The notes beneath the pieces were generated by a model that saw only the letters and a list, made by a program, of their open reading frames with translations, made no database searches and had not been told where the DNA came from. Below, piece by piece: positions 18,164-27,639 of a DNA stretch of 64,000 nucleotides. Position 1 is the first letter of the stretch. Every line of letters starts with the position of its first letter. A program made the translations under genes and the position numbers. This DNA is from CAWGYT01 sp963826795 (GTDB taxonomy: Bacteria > Planctomycetota > Planctomycetia > Pirellulales > Pirellulaceae). Location: the NCBI GenBank assembly GCA_963826795.1, contig CAWGYT010000003.1:186001-250000 (forward strand), given 5' to 3'.

Positions 18164-19156
18164 TCAGGGTCGCAATACGATTTTGCCGATCAGCGTGCCG
18201 GCCTTGCGGAGCGTGTTGTCTTCTTGCAGCTGGTGAGCGTCCGCCGCCTCGGCGAGTGAGAACTCGCGACCGATCTGAGCTCGCAGGTGTCCGTCGACGA
18301 GCCAACGATTGATCGCCTCGGCACAGGTCCGCTGTTCGTCGGGGGTCGCCTTGAACATCACGAAGCCCAGCAGCGAGCAGCCTTTGACGTAAAACGGTCC
18401 GACGGGAAACGGCGGGCGGGCATCGCGCCCGGCCATGAGAACCAGGCGACCGCGTTCGGCCAACAGCGGCACGAGCGCATCAAAATCGGGCTCGCGCATC
18501 GTTTCCCAGACGACGTTGAACCCGTCGGGGGCGAATTCCTGCGCCGCGGCGGCAACGTCTTCGGTTTGGTAATTGACCACGCGATCCGCCCCCAATTGCC
18601 GGCAGATCTCGACCTTCTCGGGACTGCCGGCCGTGGTCATCACGCGAGCCCCGGCGGCTTTGGCCATTTGGACCACCATCGCCCCCACGCCGCCGGAACC
18701 ACCGTGCAGAAACAGCGCCTCGCCCGGCTGAAGTTGAGCTCGATGAAACAGGCCGAGGTGCGCCGTGATGCCGACCAGGGCGACTGCGGCCACCGTCTCG
18801 TCCGGGATTCCGTCGGGGATTGGATAGAGCCAGCCATCGTCAACCGCGCAGTACTCGGCAAAGGTTCCTTGACGCCCCAGGAGGCCTTGATTGCTGCCCC
18901 AAACGCGATCGCCAATTCGAAAACGATCGGTTTCGGGACCGAGTCCCACGACCTCGCCCGCCAGATCGCAACCCAAAATGTAGGGACGCGGCAACTCCCA
19001 ATAGTTCGCTCCGTTGCGAATGTAGGTGTCGATCGGATTGACCGAAACCGCTTTCATCTGAACCAAGACTTGCGATCCGGTCGGTTGCGGCTGGGGCAGA
19101 TCGCCATAGCGGATTGATTGCGGAGGACCGGTCTGTTCGATGTAGGCTGCCTTCAT
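18164..19156 (-). CDS. Zinc-independent alcohol dehydrogenase/quinone oxidoreductase
   Basis: A 330-residue medium-chain reductase. It has the N-terminal GroES-like domain (VSVNPIDTYIRNG, LGCDLAGEVVGLG) and a nucleotide-binding fold with GGSGGVGAMVVQMAKAAGA. The cysteine and histidine ligands of zinc alcohol dehydrogenases are missing, placing it in the quinone oxidoreductase/zeta-crystallin branch, which reduces quinones or enals with NADPH. The start at 19156 gives the usual MKAAYI N-terminus. A possible promoter lies 90 nt upstream. Confidence 0.9.
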   Translation of the reverse strand: MKAAYIEQTGPPQSIRYGDLPQPQPTGSQVLVQMKAVSVNPIDTYIRNGANYWELPRPYILGCDLAGEVVGLGPETDRFRIGDRVWGSNQGLLGRQGTFAEYCAVDDGWLYPIPDGIPDETVAAVALVGITAHLGLFHRAQLQPGEALFLHGGSGGVGAMVVQMAKAAGARVMTTAGSPEKVEICRQLGADRVVNYQTEDVAAAAQEFAPDGFNVVWETMREPDFDALVPLLAERGRLVLMAGRDARPPFPVGPFYVKGCSLLGFVMFKATPDEQRTCAEAINRWLVDGHLRAQIGREFSLAEAADAHQLQEDNTLRKAGTLIGKIVLRP

Positions 19157-19245
19157 GGGAGAATCCTCGCAACGAAAATCGTGGTGCGGCGGAGAGCCAT
19201 CGAGCGGCGAGGCTGACCTGCGCCGACGTGGCTCGGTGGGCGTTT

Positions 19246-19275
19246 GTTATAAGATATTTACGCTCTCGCTGGTAA
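19246..19275 (-). promoter_or_regulatory. Putative promoter for the oxidoreductase gene
   Basis: TTACCA (19275-19270) and TATAAC (19251-19246) on the minus strand, 18 nt apart, upstream of the oxidoreductase. Both boxes are imperfect. The rest of 19276-19572, up to the ABC gene, holds no gene I can support; a GTTCCG...CGGAAC palindrome sits near 19360-19380. Confidence 0.4.
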
Positions 19276-19572
19276 CAGGTCGGCCCGTGCCGAAGCGGCA
19301 GATCATCCGAGCTGCACGGCGGAGTGCCTCCGCAACTTGCGACTGGCGAAACGGGCGTTCCGGTGTAAAATACGGAACGGGCGTTGGGAAAAATCGCTGA
19401 TCGGTCCGCCCCGCGTTCCATGCGTCCGGATTCCCGCCTCCTGCGTCCACCCCGCGTTTCCCCGTCCACGATTTTGCGGCTGCATTTGCGTCCGGCTGAA
19501 CTCGCGGCCCGTTTTGGCTTACCCGAATGAAGCAATCGAAGGCGACTCGATGAACCAGTTAGGAGTGGGCGG

Positions 19573-20271
19573 ATGAAGCTTGCGGCCAGCATTCAAGACT
19601 TGGTCAAGGATTACGTCCTCAAAGGTGAAACGGTCCAAGCGTTGCGCGGTGTCTCCTTCGACGTCCCCGAAGGAGACCATGTCGCCATCATGGGCCCTTC
19701 CGGCTCGGGCAAGAGTACGCTGTTGAATCTTTTGGGTTGTCTCGACCGGCCCACGCGCGGCCATCTTTACCTGGGCGAAGACGACGTGGGACAGATGAAT
19801 GACGATGAACTCTCGACCGTGAGGGCCTCGCGGATCGGGTTCGTATTTCAGTCCTACAACCTGATCGCTCAGCTAACGGTTCTGGAAAACATTGAGGTCC
19901 CACTTTACTACATGGGTCGTCTGGGGCTTCCCGAGCGCGAGCGATGCCGCGAGTTGGCCGAATTGGTCGGGTTGGGCGATCGATTGAAGCATCGCCCGGT
20001 GCAATTGTCAGGCGGTCAGCAGCAGCGTGTGGCGATTGCCCGCAGCCTGGTCAACAATCCGTATTTTATTCTGGCGGACGAGCCAACCGGAAATCTCGAT
20101 TCGGCCACGACGCACGAGATTCTGAATCTGTTTCAGAGGCTCAATGAAGAGGGTCGAACGATCATCATGGTAACGCACGAAGACGACGTGGCGGAGCGGG
20201 CCAAACGCGTGATCCGACTCCGCGACGGTTATTTGCAGTCGGATGTGTTGCAGACGGCGAAGTTGGCCTGA
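19573..20271 (+). CDS. ABC transporter ATP-binding protein (LolD/MacB type)
   Basis: A 232-residue ATPase with Walker A GPSGSGKST (about residues 41-49), Q-loop FVFQSYNLIAQLTVLENIE, signature LSGGQQQRVAIAR, Walker B ILADEPTGNLDS and H-loop MVTHE. The LNLLGCLDRPTRG stretch is typical of the LolD/MacB/FtsE-like exporters that release lipoproteins or peptides from the membrane. No permease gene is adjacent; the next gene starts 199 nt downstream and is unrelated. An AGGAG lies 9 nt before the ATG, inside a short upstream frame (19550, MNQLGVGG) that overlaps the start as ATGA. Confidence 0.92.
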   Translation: MKLAASIQDLVKDYVLKGETVQALRGVSFDVPEGDHVAIMGPSGSGKSTLLNLLGCLDRPTRGHLYLGEDDVGQMNDDELSTVRASRIGFVFQSYNLIAQLTVLENIEVPLYYMGRLGLPERERCRELAELVGLGDRLKHRPVQLSGGQQQRVAIARSLVNNPYFILADEPTGNLDSATTHEILNLFQRLNEEGRTIIMVTHEDDVAERAKRVIRLRDGYLQSDVLQTAKLA

Positions 20272-20469
20272 GGGGAAGTTGGCCTGAGGGATCGCGCTCG
20301 CGTCGTCGAACCGCCCGGACCGGCTCCGACCCGCCGATTTGTGTGGCCGGGGCGAGGCTGGTAAGCTGTCGGTTTCCAGTCGCGTGCCCCGGACCGGCAT
20401 CGCCGGTTGGCTCGCATCGGACCTCTCGCCGCGCCCACTCGGCCGGCTCAAACTCCTCGGAGGCAGATC

Positions 20470-21495
20470 ATGCTTCGACGCTCTTTGCTGATTTTGCTGA
20501 CCTTTACCGGCGCCTCGCTGGCCGCCTCCGCCGCGTTGGCCGCGGAGTCGCCGCTTTGGGTTCACTACGCCCCTCAAGCGGGACCGGGGCAGGGTCAGAA
20601 GATCGTGTTGATTGCGGGTGACGAAGAATACCGTTCGGAAGAAGCGCTGCCGATGCTCGGCAAAATCCTCGCGGTACATCACGGCTTTGATTGCACCGTG
20701 CTGTTCTCGATCAATCCCGAGGACGGCACGATTGATCCGGAAAACCAGACCCACATTCCGGGCTTGGAGCAATTGGCGACGGCCGACATGATGGTCATCG
20801 CGACGCGGTTTCGCGAACTGCCCGACAGCGACATGAAGTATATCGATGACTTCGTTCAGTCCGGCAAGCCGATTCTGGGGCTGCGAACCGCGACCCACGC
20901 GTTTCGGTATGAGCGGAATCCCAAGAGTCCCTATGCGAAGTACGATTTCTCGAATCGCGATTGGCTGGGAGGCTTCGGACAGCAGGTGCTGGGTGACACC
21001 TGGATCAGCCACCACGGCAGCCACAAGCACGAAAGCACTCGGGGCGTGATCAATCCCGAGTATCGAGACCATCCGATCCTGCGCGGCGTCGACGATATTT
21101 GGGGCCCGACGGATGTGTATGGCATTCGCAATCTGCCGGCGGAGGCCCAGGTGTTGGTCTACGGACAGGTGCTCACCGGTATGAAGCCTGATGATCCCCC
21201 GGTGGATGGTCCCAAGAACGACCCGATGATGCCCGTCTTCTGGACGCGGACGTATACGGGCACGAGTGGCAAGGCTGCGCGGATCATCTGCACGACCATG
21301 GGGGCGTCAGTCGACCTCGAAAGCGAGGGGCTGCGTCGGGCGCTGGTGAACGCCTGCTACTGGGGCCTGGGTCTCGAAGCGAAGATTGCGCCGCAAAGCA
21401 ATGTCGAGCTGGTCGGGAGTTTCGAACCGACCTTCTACGGCTTCGGCGCCTACCAGCGCGGCCGAAAACCCGCCGACTACAACCTCTCAAAATAA
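20470..21495 (+). CDS. Exported ThuA-like domain protein
   Basis: A 341-residue protein with a signal peptide (LLILLTFTGASLAASAALA) and a ThuA/trehalose-utilisation-like class I glutamine-amidotransferase fold: KIVLIAGDEEYRSEEALPML, DMMVIATRFRELP, FVQSGKPILGLRTATHAF and a GHxx-type GSHKHEST segment. ThuA-like proteins are very abundant in Planctomycetes, usually in sugar catabolism, but the reaction of this branch is not known. The ATG at 20470 is preceded by GGAGG at 10 nt, which excludes the longer frame from 20407. Confidence 0.85.
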   Translation: MLRRSLLILLTFTGASLAASAALAAESPLWVHYAPQAGPGQGQKIVLIAGDEEYRSEEALPMLGKILAVHHGFDCTVLFSINPEDGTIDPENQTHIPGLEQLATADMMVIATRFRELPDSDMKYIDDFVQSGKPILGLRTATHAFRYERNPKSPYAKYDFSNRDWLGGFGQQVLGDTWISHHGSHKHESTRGVINPEYRDHPILRGVDDIWGPTDVYGIRNLPAEAQVLVYGQVLTGMKPDDPPVDGPKNDPMMPVFWTRTYTGTSGKAARIICTTMGASVDLESEGLRRALVNACYWGLGLEAKIAPQSNVELVGSFEPTFYGFGAYQRGRKPADYNLSK

Positions 21496-21496
21496 G

Positions 21497-21575
21497 CGGG
21501 AGGGGGCGCATGGGGGGGCATCGGGAGGGGGCGCATCGGGAGGGGGCGCATCGGGAGGGGGCGCATCGGGAGGGC
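21497..21575. repeat. 15-nt tandem repeat (CGGGAGGGGGCGCAT)
   Basis: About four copies of CGGGAGGGGGCGCAT plus one shortened variant follow the ThuA gene stop directly. The G-rich strand has runs of five to seven G and might form G-quadruplexes. It separates two convergent genes and could vary in copy number between strains. Nothing else is seen up to 21672. Confidence 0.85.
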
Positions 21576-21672
21576 GAGGCTCCTGCCGAGCCGCAATCGC
21601 TCCGGGCCTTGGCCTGCATCGTCCCCCGTCAACCCACCCCCGGTCCTCAGCTCGCTTCCGGCCCGAGTGCGC

Positions 21673-23286
21673 TCACGGTCGCGTCGCCACCGGCTTGGCG
21701 GCGCCCGTCTCAGCGGGGTTGCGGAGCGGCAAGGTCGGCACGATCGACTCGAGATCGGTCCACAGCGTTCCTTCCCCGGCATAGAACAGTTGCAGGTCGA
21801 TATCGGCTGGCAAACCCTCGGCGAATTCCCACTTGCTGTAGGCTTGGGGTGAGCCGAAGGCCTGCACGGCCAATTGAAACTTTTGGGCGTGCGCTTCCTC
21901 TTGCAATTGCTGAGCTTCGGCTTCGGCGCGTCCGATCAAGACCGTGCGTTTCGCCTCGAGTTGAGCGATCTCACGCTCGATTTCCGCGACGCGACGTTTT
22001 GTTTCGGCCTCAATCTCGCGAGCCGTTCGTTCGCCTTCAGCGATCGCATTGGCCACCATTTTGTCCGTCTCGACCTGAATCCGCGCCGCCTCGAGTTCGA
22101 CCTTCTTCTTGGCTTCTTCGAAATCGGCTTCGACGGTCGCGGTCGTGGTTTGCTGTTCGCGCGTTAACTTCAGCTCGTCAGCCACATACCCTTCTTGAAT
22201 CGGCACGCGAACTTCCTGAGGGATATAGATGTGCCGGACGAGGCCGTAGAGCAGCGTGAGGTGTTTTTCTTTGAGAACATTTTGGAAGGCATTGGACGTT
22301 TCGATTTGAAATTCCTTGCGAGTCTCGCCCACCAACAGGTCGACGGCGCTCATCTTCGAGCCGTTATTGCGGCAGATGCTGTTGGATTGCGGCTGAATCA
22401 CCTTCAGGTCCGCCTGCTGGACGCTGCCGAAGGTGCCGACGATCTTGGGCGCGTCTTCGGGCAGGACGCCCCAGATTGCCGTAAAGTCCAGCTGGATATC
22501 AAAGCCGTCGTTTGACGGGAAGCCAATTCCGGAATCCGGCACGGCCAGCGGCTCGCCGCTTTCGTCGTGCGCGACCTGGCCTTTCACGGTCTCTTGCTCG
22601 ACCGTGATGCTCGTCTCTCGAAATCCGATCTCGACGACATCCACGTGTTGCTCGCGAGGATTCACCGGATAAATTCCCGGCGGAAGGACGTTGGCTTGAA
22701 TCCCGCTGACGCGAGCCTCGTCCTTGTTCGGGGTCAGATAGGTCACGACGCCGACGTAACCGGTGGGAATGGTCACCCAGCCCGAGAGCTTCCGCTGTTC
22801 CCCGATTTGATTCTCTTCGTGCGAGATCGCCTTGAACTCGAAGGCATACGGATTGACGCGGTAACGACCTGGGCCGAACACGCGCCGCAGGATGCCCTTC
22901 GACGTGGCACGCTCGGGCCCACACAGATCGCCGTCGACCAGAAACTCGCCCGAAGGCAAGCTGTCTCCCAGTTTGCTCGTCACGATCGCCACCTCTCCCG
23001 GCTTGACGATCTGATCCGGAACTCGAGTCCGTTCCCACCAGATGGGACAATAGAAGTGGCGGCCGGGCCCGAGCATCTCTTCGTAGATCCCGACCTGCCC
23101 TGGCTGGGCGAATTGTCCCGGTGTGGCCGGCTCCGACGAGCCGAACAACAGCGGTCCCTTGTACCGCAGCATGACGCTTTCACCTTCATGCACGTAAATC
23201 CGATTGACCGTCCAGTGAAAGACGCCAAAGCACAGAAGTCCTCCCAGGGCCAGGGTGGCCAAGAGTGGGATTTGTCGTGTACGCAT
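21673..23286 (-). CDS. SPFH/Band 7 membrane protein, paralogue 1
   Basis: A 537-residue protein with one N-terminal membrane helix (IPLLATLALGGLLCFGVFHW). Several beta-rich segments follow (VTIPTGYVGVVTYLT, VLPPGIYPVNP), then an SPFH domain and a long Glu/Ala coiled coil (about residues 370-490: EADFEEAKKKVELEAARIQV and beyond), as in flotillins. Such proteins form scaffolds on membrane microdomains. It is 86 nt downstream of its paralogue and on the same strand, so probably co-transcribed. The C-terminus (GTLWTDLESIVPTLPLRNP) is distinct. Confidence 0.85.
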   Translation of the reverse strand: MRTRQIPLLATLALGGLLCFGVFHWTVNRIYVHEGESVMLRYKGPLLFGSSEPATPGQFAQPGQVGIYEEMLGPGRHFYCPIWWERTRVPDQIVKPGEVAIVTSKLGDSLPSGEFLVDGDLCGPERATSKGILRRVFGPGRYRVNPYAFEFKAISHEENQIGEQRKLSGWVTIPTGYVGVVTYLTPNKDEARVSGIQANVLPPGIYPVNPREQHVDVVEIGFRETSITVEQETVKGQVAHDESGEPLAVPDSGIGFPSNDGFDIQLDFTAIWGVLPEDAPKIVGTFGSVQQADLKVIQPQSNSICRNNGSKMSAVDLLVGETRKEFQIETSNAFQNVLKEKHLTLLYGLVRHIYIPQEVRVPIQEGYVADELKLTREQQTTTATVEADFEEAKKKVELEAARIQVETDKMVANAIAEGERTAREIEAETKRRVAEIEREIAQLEAKRTVLIGRAEAEAQQLQEEAHAQKFQLAVQAFGSPQAYSKWEFAEGLPADIDLQLFYAGEGTLWTDLESIVPTLPLRNPAETGAAKPVATRP

Positions 23287-23372
23287 ATGATTCGTTTTCC
23301 GTGGTCGAGCCCCCTGCGGGGCGTGAACGATGGACTGACTTGGATTAACTCAGGCTCGGTCCGCGTTTCCCA

Positions 23373-25070
23373 TCAAGGCGCGATTTCGGCCGGCGCGATT
23401 TCGGCCTGCGGCTGACTTGTCTCGTCGGAGTCGGTCGCCGCGTCGGGGCGCGAGGTCATGATCTTGATCGCGTCGGGGTCGACGGATGCGGGATGCGATT
23501 CGGAAGCCGTGTTTTCGGTGAACTGCCGAAAGATATCCATGATCGGGCTATCGGCGGTGTTGACCATCATCCGCCGATACGCGGGCGAGATTTTCTTGTA
23601 CATGACCCATCGAGCGAAGGCGTTGCCGTCGTTGTCGAATGCCGCGACGGACTTCTGCCACCCCGCGGCCTCGGCCTGATTGTTGAACTGGATCACTTCG
23701 GCGGCCGCCCGTCCCCGCTCGGCGACCGCGACGGCCAGATCTGCCGCGGCCTGCAGCTCCAGCTCGGCCACGTTCAACTGCTGGCGGGCCTGAATCAGGG
23801 CGACCTCCTGGGCCTGCGTCTCTTCGGTAACGCGTTGGACCACCGAGCGCTCCGCCTCGATTAACGCCTGTTTGCGCTTGATCAATTCCTGCTCAATCGC
23901 CAGCTGTTTCTCGGACTCCTGCTGCAGGATCTGCTTGGCGAACTGCTTTTCTTGCTGAGCGGCGATCTGACGAGCTCGAACGGGCTCGGCGATTCGTTGC
24001 GGCGGATGAATCCGTGTGATCAAGGCCTGGATGATCTGAATCCCTTGGGACTCGCAGGTGCGCGACATCTCGTCTTGGAAGTCCTGCTGGAATTTGGTCC
24101 GCGTATCGCCGCTGATGAATTCCTTGCCGGAGTTATCCGAGCCGCGGAGGCGGCAGAACGAGCGGGCGTTAGGCAGGATGATCTTGTTGATGATTTCTTC
24201 TTCGATCGCCGCCCGGGCCTCCGAATCGTTCTTCTCGTCGTTGTAGGTCACAAAGACGTGAGCCGCGCGGTCGGGCAGGACGCGAAATTCGATCGTGCCA
24301 TCCAGCGTCACCCAAAAGCCGTCTTTCGAAGGGAACCCCATTTCGCCGCCCGTCGTCAAATCGAATCGCTTGCTGCGGCAATCGACCAGATCAACTCGGT
24401 TGACGTACGAGTTGAAGTAATAGGTTCCCGGATCGAGCGTTTCAGCCTCTTCCTGAACTCCCCGAAAGCCCTTGGGGACGAGCAATACGTTGGGGTTGTC
24501 CGGCATCGGGCCGGAGAGCCTCGTCACGACCCCCTTGTAGCCCGCGGGTACGACGATCGGGTCGTGGAGCTCGATGTATTCCGCGTAGTTGTTTCGGCGA
24601 CGAGTTCCTTCGCCGACCAGCCAGGCATTCAGCGGGTGGCGGCCCGGACGTAGGACTTCCGGCACGATCCCCTTCTGGCCCTCCTGCCAGGCAATCAATT
24701 CGCCATACGGCAGATCTTCGCCATAGAGTCGAATTCGGACCCCCAGTTTGTCCTGCGGGATTTCGACCTGGGGCACGACCTCCCAGTCCCAACTCCAGGG
24801 ATTCCGATAGTGCCGTCCTTCGGCCAGGACGTCCGGCTGCAAACCCTTGTACTCGGGACCCGGCGCCATCTCGTCGTCGTTCGAAAGATTCTTGCCCGTC
24901 TTCTTGACCAGGATCGCCAGATGCCGGTTCGGCACTTCGATGCGACACCAGGTGTACAAGAACACGGGATAGCCGATGACCAGAGCGACCGCCAGGAACA
25001 GCGACACCGCGATTCCCAGGGAAAACCAGCTGGCCGAGGCCAAGGGATATGATTCCGGTTGTTTTTCCAT
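23373..25070 (-). CDS. SPFH/Band 7 membrane protein, paralogue 2
   Basis: A 565-residue protein starting MEKQPESYPLASASWFSLGI; the longer frame to 25184 is rejected because the membrane helix and homology begin here. It has one helix (VSLFLAVALVIGYPVFLYTW) and repeats the pattern of paralogue 1 (VVPAGYKGVVTRLSGP, TLDPGTYYFNSYVNRVDLVD, GFPSKDGFWVTLDGTIEFRV). It then has an SPFH core and a Gln/Glu coiled coil (about residues 410-510). The Asp/Ser/Pro-rich tail repeats AEIAPAEIAP. The upstream 287 nt (25071-25357) between it and ilvB show no gene. Confidence 0.85.
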   Translation of the reverse strand: MEKQPESYPLASASWFSLGIAVSLFLAVALVIGYPVFLYTWCRIEVPNRHLAILVKKTGKNLSNDDEMAPGPEYKGLQPDVLAEGRHYRNPWSWDWEVVPQVEIPQDKLGVRIRLYGEDLPYGELIAWQEGQKGIVPEVLRPGRHPLNAWLVGEGTRRRNNYAEYIELHDPIVVPAGYKGVVTRLSGPMPDNPNVLLVPKGFRGVQEEAETLDPGTYYFNSYVNRVDLVDCRSKRFDLTTGGEMGFPSKDGFWVTLDGTIEFRVLPDRAAHVFVTYNDEKNDSEARAAIEEEIINKIILPNARSFCRLRGSDNSGKEFISGDTRTKFQQDFQDEMSRTCESQGIQIIQALITRIHPPQRIAEPVRARQIAAQQEKQFAKQILQQESEKQLAIEQELIKRKQALIEAERSVVQRVTEETQAQEVALIQARQQLNVAELELQAAADLAVAVAERGRAAAEVIQFNNQAEAAGWQKSVAAFDNDGNAFARWVMYKKISPAYRRMMVNTADSPIMDIFRQFTENTASESHPASVDPDAIKIMTSRPDAATDSDETSQPQAEIAPAEIAP

Positions 25071-25357
25071 GGTTCCATTTCTCCGCCGTGATGTTTCCAG
25101 TCGATTCGCCGCGAACCCCCAATTATTGCCCTTAAACTCCGGCGAGGGCAGCCAGACGTTGGCGAACGAGCCAGGCGAACACACTCAATGCCGTCCTCGC
25201 AAGGCCGAAATCGGGATATGACCGTTGGCCCGCGCGAGTCGACGACCCGCGCGAGCCGGTTCGACGAGAGTCCGCCGGATGAGTCCGCCGGCGGACGAGA
25301 CGCCGGCCCGCTGAGCTGCGGGGCGCGGCTGTGATCCGAGTTGGCGACGACGATCGC

Positions 25358-27124
25358 CTATTCCTTGATGATGTCCCGGACCGTCATCCCCGAGGGGATC
25401 ATCGGCAGCACATGAGCCTGATAGGGGACCTCGACGTCCAGCACGTAGGGACCCTTGTAGGCAATCATTTCTTCCAAGGCAGGCACCAGGTCGGCCTTCT
25501 TGGAGATGCTGGAAGCCCCACAGCCGTAGCCCTTGGCGATTTGCACGAAATCCGGATAACGCTGCTGAGCATAGGCACTGTCTCCCTGACCGACGGCCTC
25601 CGGATGGTGAATCGGGCCGAGATAGGTGTGAGCTCGGTTCCCGTCCATGAAGCGGTCCTCCCACTGCACGACCATGCCCAAGTGCTGATTGTTTAGCAGC
25701 AGGACCTTCACGGGAAGCTCTTCGCAGTAGCAGGTCGCGAGTTCCTGGATGTTCATCTGGAAACTGCCGTCACCGTCGATGTCGATCACGAGGGCGTCCG
25801 GATGAGCGGCCTGGACACCCATCGCGGCGGGCAGACCAAAGCCCATCGTGCCCAGTCCCGAGCTGGAGAGCCAATGCCGGGGGCGGTTGAATTTATAGAA
25901 TTGAGCGGACCACATTTGATGCTGGCCCACGCCCACCGTAATGAACGGATTGTTGCGATAGGTCAACTCCGACAGCGTGTCAATCGCGTGTTGCTGCAGG
26001 ATGCCGTCATAGTCCTGCGCGTATTTGAGCGGATCGGTTCGTCTCCATTCATCGCACTGTGCGACCCAGCCGGAGAGATCTTCCGGGGCCTCGACGATCT
26101 TGTTCAGCTCATGCAAGACGTGTTTCACATCCGCCACGATCGGCAGATGAGCTTCCTTGTTCTTGTTGATCTCGGACGCGTCAATGTCAACGTGAACGAT
26201 CTTCGCGTGCTTGGCGAATTCCTCGAACTTGCCTGTCACGCGGTCGTCGAAGCGAACGCCCAAGGCAATCAGCAAATCGGCGTCGGCCACGGCGTAATTC
26301 GCGTACACCGTGCCATGCATTCCCAACATCCCAAGGAACAGCGGGTGGTCGGCCTGGATGGCACCCAACCCCATCACGGTCGTGGTGATCGGAATGCCGG
26401 TCTTCTTCACCAGGGTCAGCAACTCGTCGGACGCCTCGGAGGCAATGATGCCCCCGCCGGCGTAGATCACGGGCCGCTTGGAGCGCTTGATCGCCGCGGC
26501 CATCTGTTTGATTTGCTCGGGCCGAGCTCGTCGCTGCAAGACACGGTATCCCGGCAACTCCATCGGCGCATCCCAATCCGGCACGCAGCTTTGAAGTTGG
26601 ATGTCCTTGGGCATGTCCACCAACACTGGACCGGGGCGGCCGGTCGTGGCCACGTGGAAGGCCTCCTTCATGATCCGCGGCAGATCGTGCACATCGGTCA
26701 CCAGATAGTGATGCTTGGTAATTCCTCGGCAGACTTCCACCACCGGCGTCTCTTGGAACGCGTCTTTGCCAATGACGCTCGTCGGAACCTGCCCGGTGAT
26801 CGCCAACAGCGGCACGCTGTCCAGCTTGGCATCGGCAATCGCCGTCACCAAATTCGTGGCTCCCGGACCGCTGGTCGCCATGACCACGCCGATTCGCCCG
26901 GTCGATCGCGCGTATCCCTGAGCCGCGAACGCACCGCCCTGCTCATGCCGAGGCAGGATCGTTCGCAGCTGTTTGGTATGCCGAGTCAGGGCCTGATGCA
27001 GCGGCATGCTCGCTCCGCCCGGGTAGGCGAAGAGGATCTCAACGCCGTGATCGATGAGCGACTTGACCAGAATATCGGCCCCAGTCATCAGCTGAGCGGT
27101 CGTGGAATTCTCGGTGGTAGCCAC
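25358..27124 (-). CDS. ilvB: Acetolactate synthase large subunit
   Basis: ThDP-dependent enzyme making acetolactate or acetohydroxybutyrate for branched-chain amino acids. The 588-residue protein has the catalytic Glu in PRHEQGGAFAAQGYARSTG, the FAD-interacting middle domain, and the ThDP motif GDGSFQMNIQELATC. It starts at a GTG at 27124, with GGGAGG about 12 nt upstream. No ilvN (regulatory subunit) or ilvC is adjacent, unlike many bacterial ilv operons. The downstream neighbours are unrelated SPFH genes, so it is probably a single-gene transcript. Confidence 0.94.
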   Translation of the reverse strand: MATTENSTTAQLMTGADILVKSLIDHGVEILFAYPGGASMPLHQALTRHTKQLRTILPRHEQGGAFAAQGYARSTGRIGVVMATSGPGATNLVTAIADAKLDSVPLLAITGQVPTSVIGKDAFQETPVVEVCRGITKHHYLVTDVHDLPRIMKEAFHVATTGRPGPVLVDMPKDIQLQSCVPDWDAPMELPGYRVLQRRARPEQIKQMAAAIKRSKRPVIYAGGGIIASEASDELLTLVKKTGIPITTTVMGLGAIQADHPLFLGMLGMHGTVYANYAVADADLLIALGVRFDDRVTGKFEEFAKHAKIVHVDIDASEINKNKEAHLPIVADVKHVLHELNKIVEAPEDLSGWVAQCDEWRRTDPLKYAQDYDGILQQHAIDTLSELTYRNNPFITVGVGQHQMWSAQFYKFNRPRHWLSSSGLGTMGFGLPAAMGVQAAHPDALVIDIDGDGSFQMNIQELATCYCEELPVKVLLLNNQHLGMVVQWEDRFMDGNRAHTYLGPIHHPEAVGQGDSAYAQQRYPDFVQIAKGYGCGASSISKKADLVPALEEMIAYKGPYVLDVEVPYQAHVLPMIPSGMTVRDIIKE

Positions 27125-27208
27125 TAATCATTGCCTCCCGAACGAATCGGTCTAATCAGTTTCAAATCTTCAAACCCAGCGCTGCGTCACAGCTCAATAG
27201 TGGGGTGC

Positions 27209-27293
27209 GTTGGGAAAAGGGGGTCAGGTCCCAACAGCCGGAACGGCCCGTCGGGTGCTTCGCACTGTTGGGACCTGACCCCCTTTTCCCAAC
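27209..27293. repeat. GGGGTCAGGTCC palindromic repeat, full copy A
   Basis: An 85-nt near-perfect inverted repeat: GTTGGGAAAAGGGGGTCAGG on the left and CCTGACCCCCTTTTCCCAAC on the right, with a CGGAACGGCCC... loop. It lies upstream of ilvB in the gap to the next gene. Further copies or halves occur at 41281, 44039 and 50913. All are intergenic. Confidence 0.85.
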
Positions 27294-27550
27294 GTCCGAT
27301 CGGCACAGAATCGACCGAGGACACCGAACCGAGGTTCGCCGAAACGCTCAACAATACGCGGTTATTATCGGCGGTTCAAGCAAAACTGGCTAGCGGGCCC
27401 TTGACGCAATTCCCGCGAGTTTCGCCGGGCGAGCCAGCGGCAGTTGGTCGCACCCTCCCGCGAGCGAGCCTCGGGAGAGGCAGCGGGGGGCCTCTCCGCG
27501 GAGTCGATGGACAGGGCAAGACGGGCGATGGGCGGTAAGGGTCCGCCGTG

Positions 27551-27627
27551 CCCGCAGCCCCGCAGTCCCGCAGTCCGCAGCGCCCAGTGTCCGCAGCGCC
27601 CAGTCCGCAGCGCCCAGTCCGCAGCCG
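27551..27627. repeat. Degenerate 14-nt tandem repeat (CGCAGCGCCCAGTC)
   Basis: Three to four imperfect copies of CGCAGCGCCCAGTC preceded by shorter CCGCAGTC units. The surrounding 27294-27639 contains no gene I can support; it is GC-rich and ends at the stop codon of the following minus-strand gene. Confidence 0.65.
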
Positions 27628-27639
27628 GACGGAACCGAC

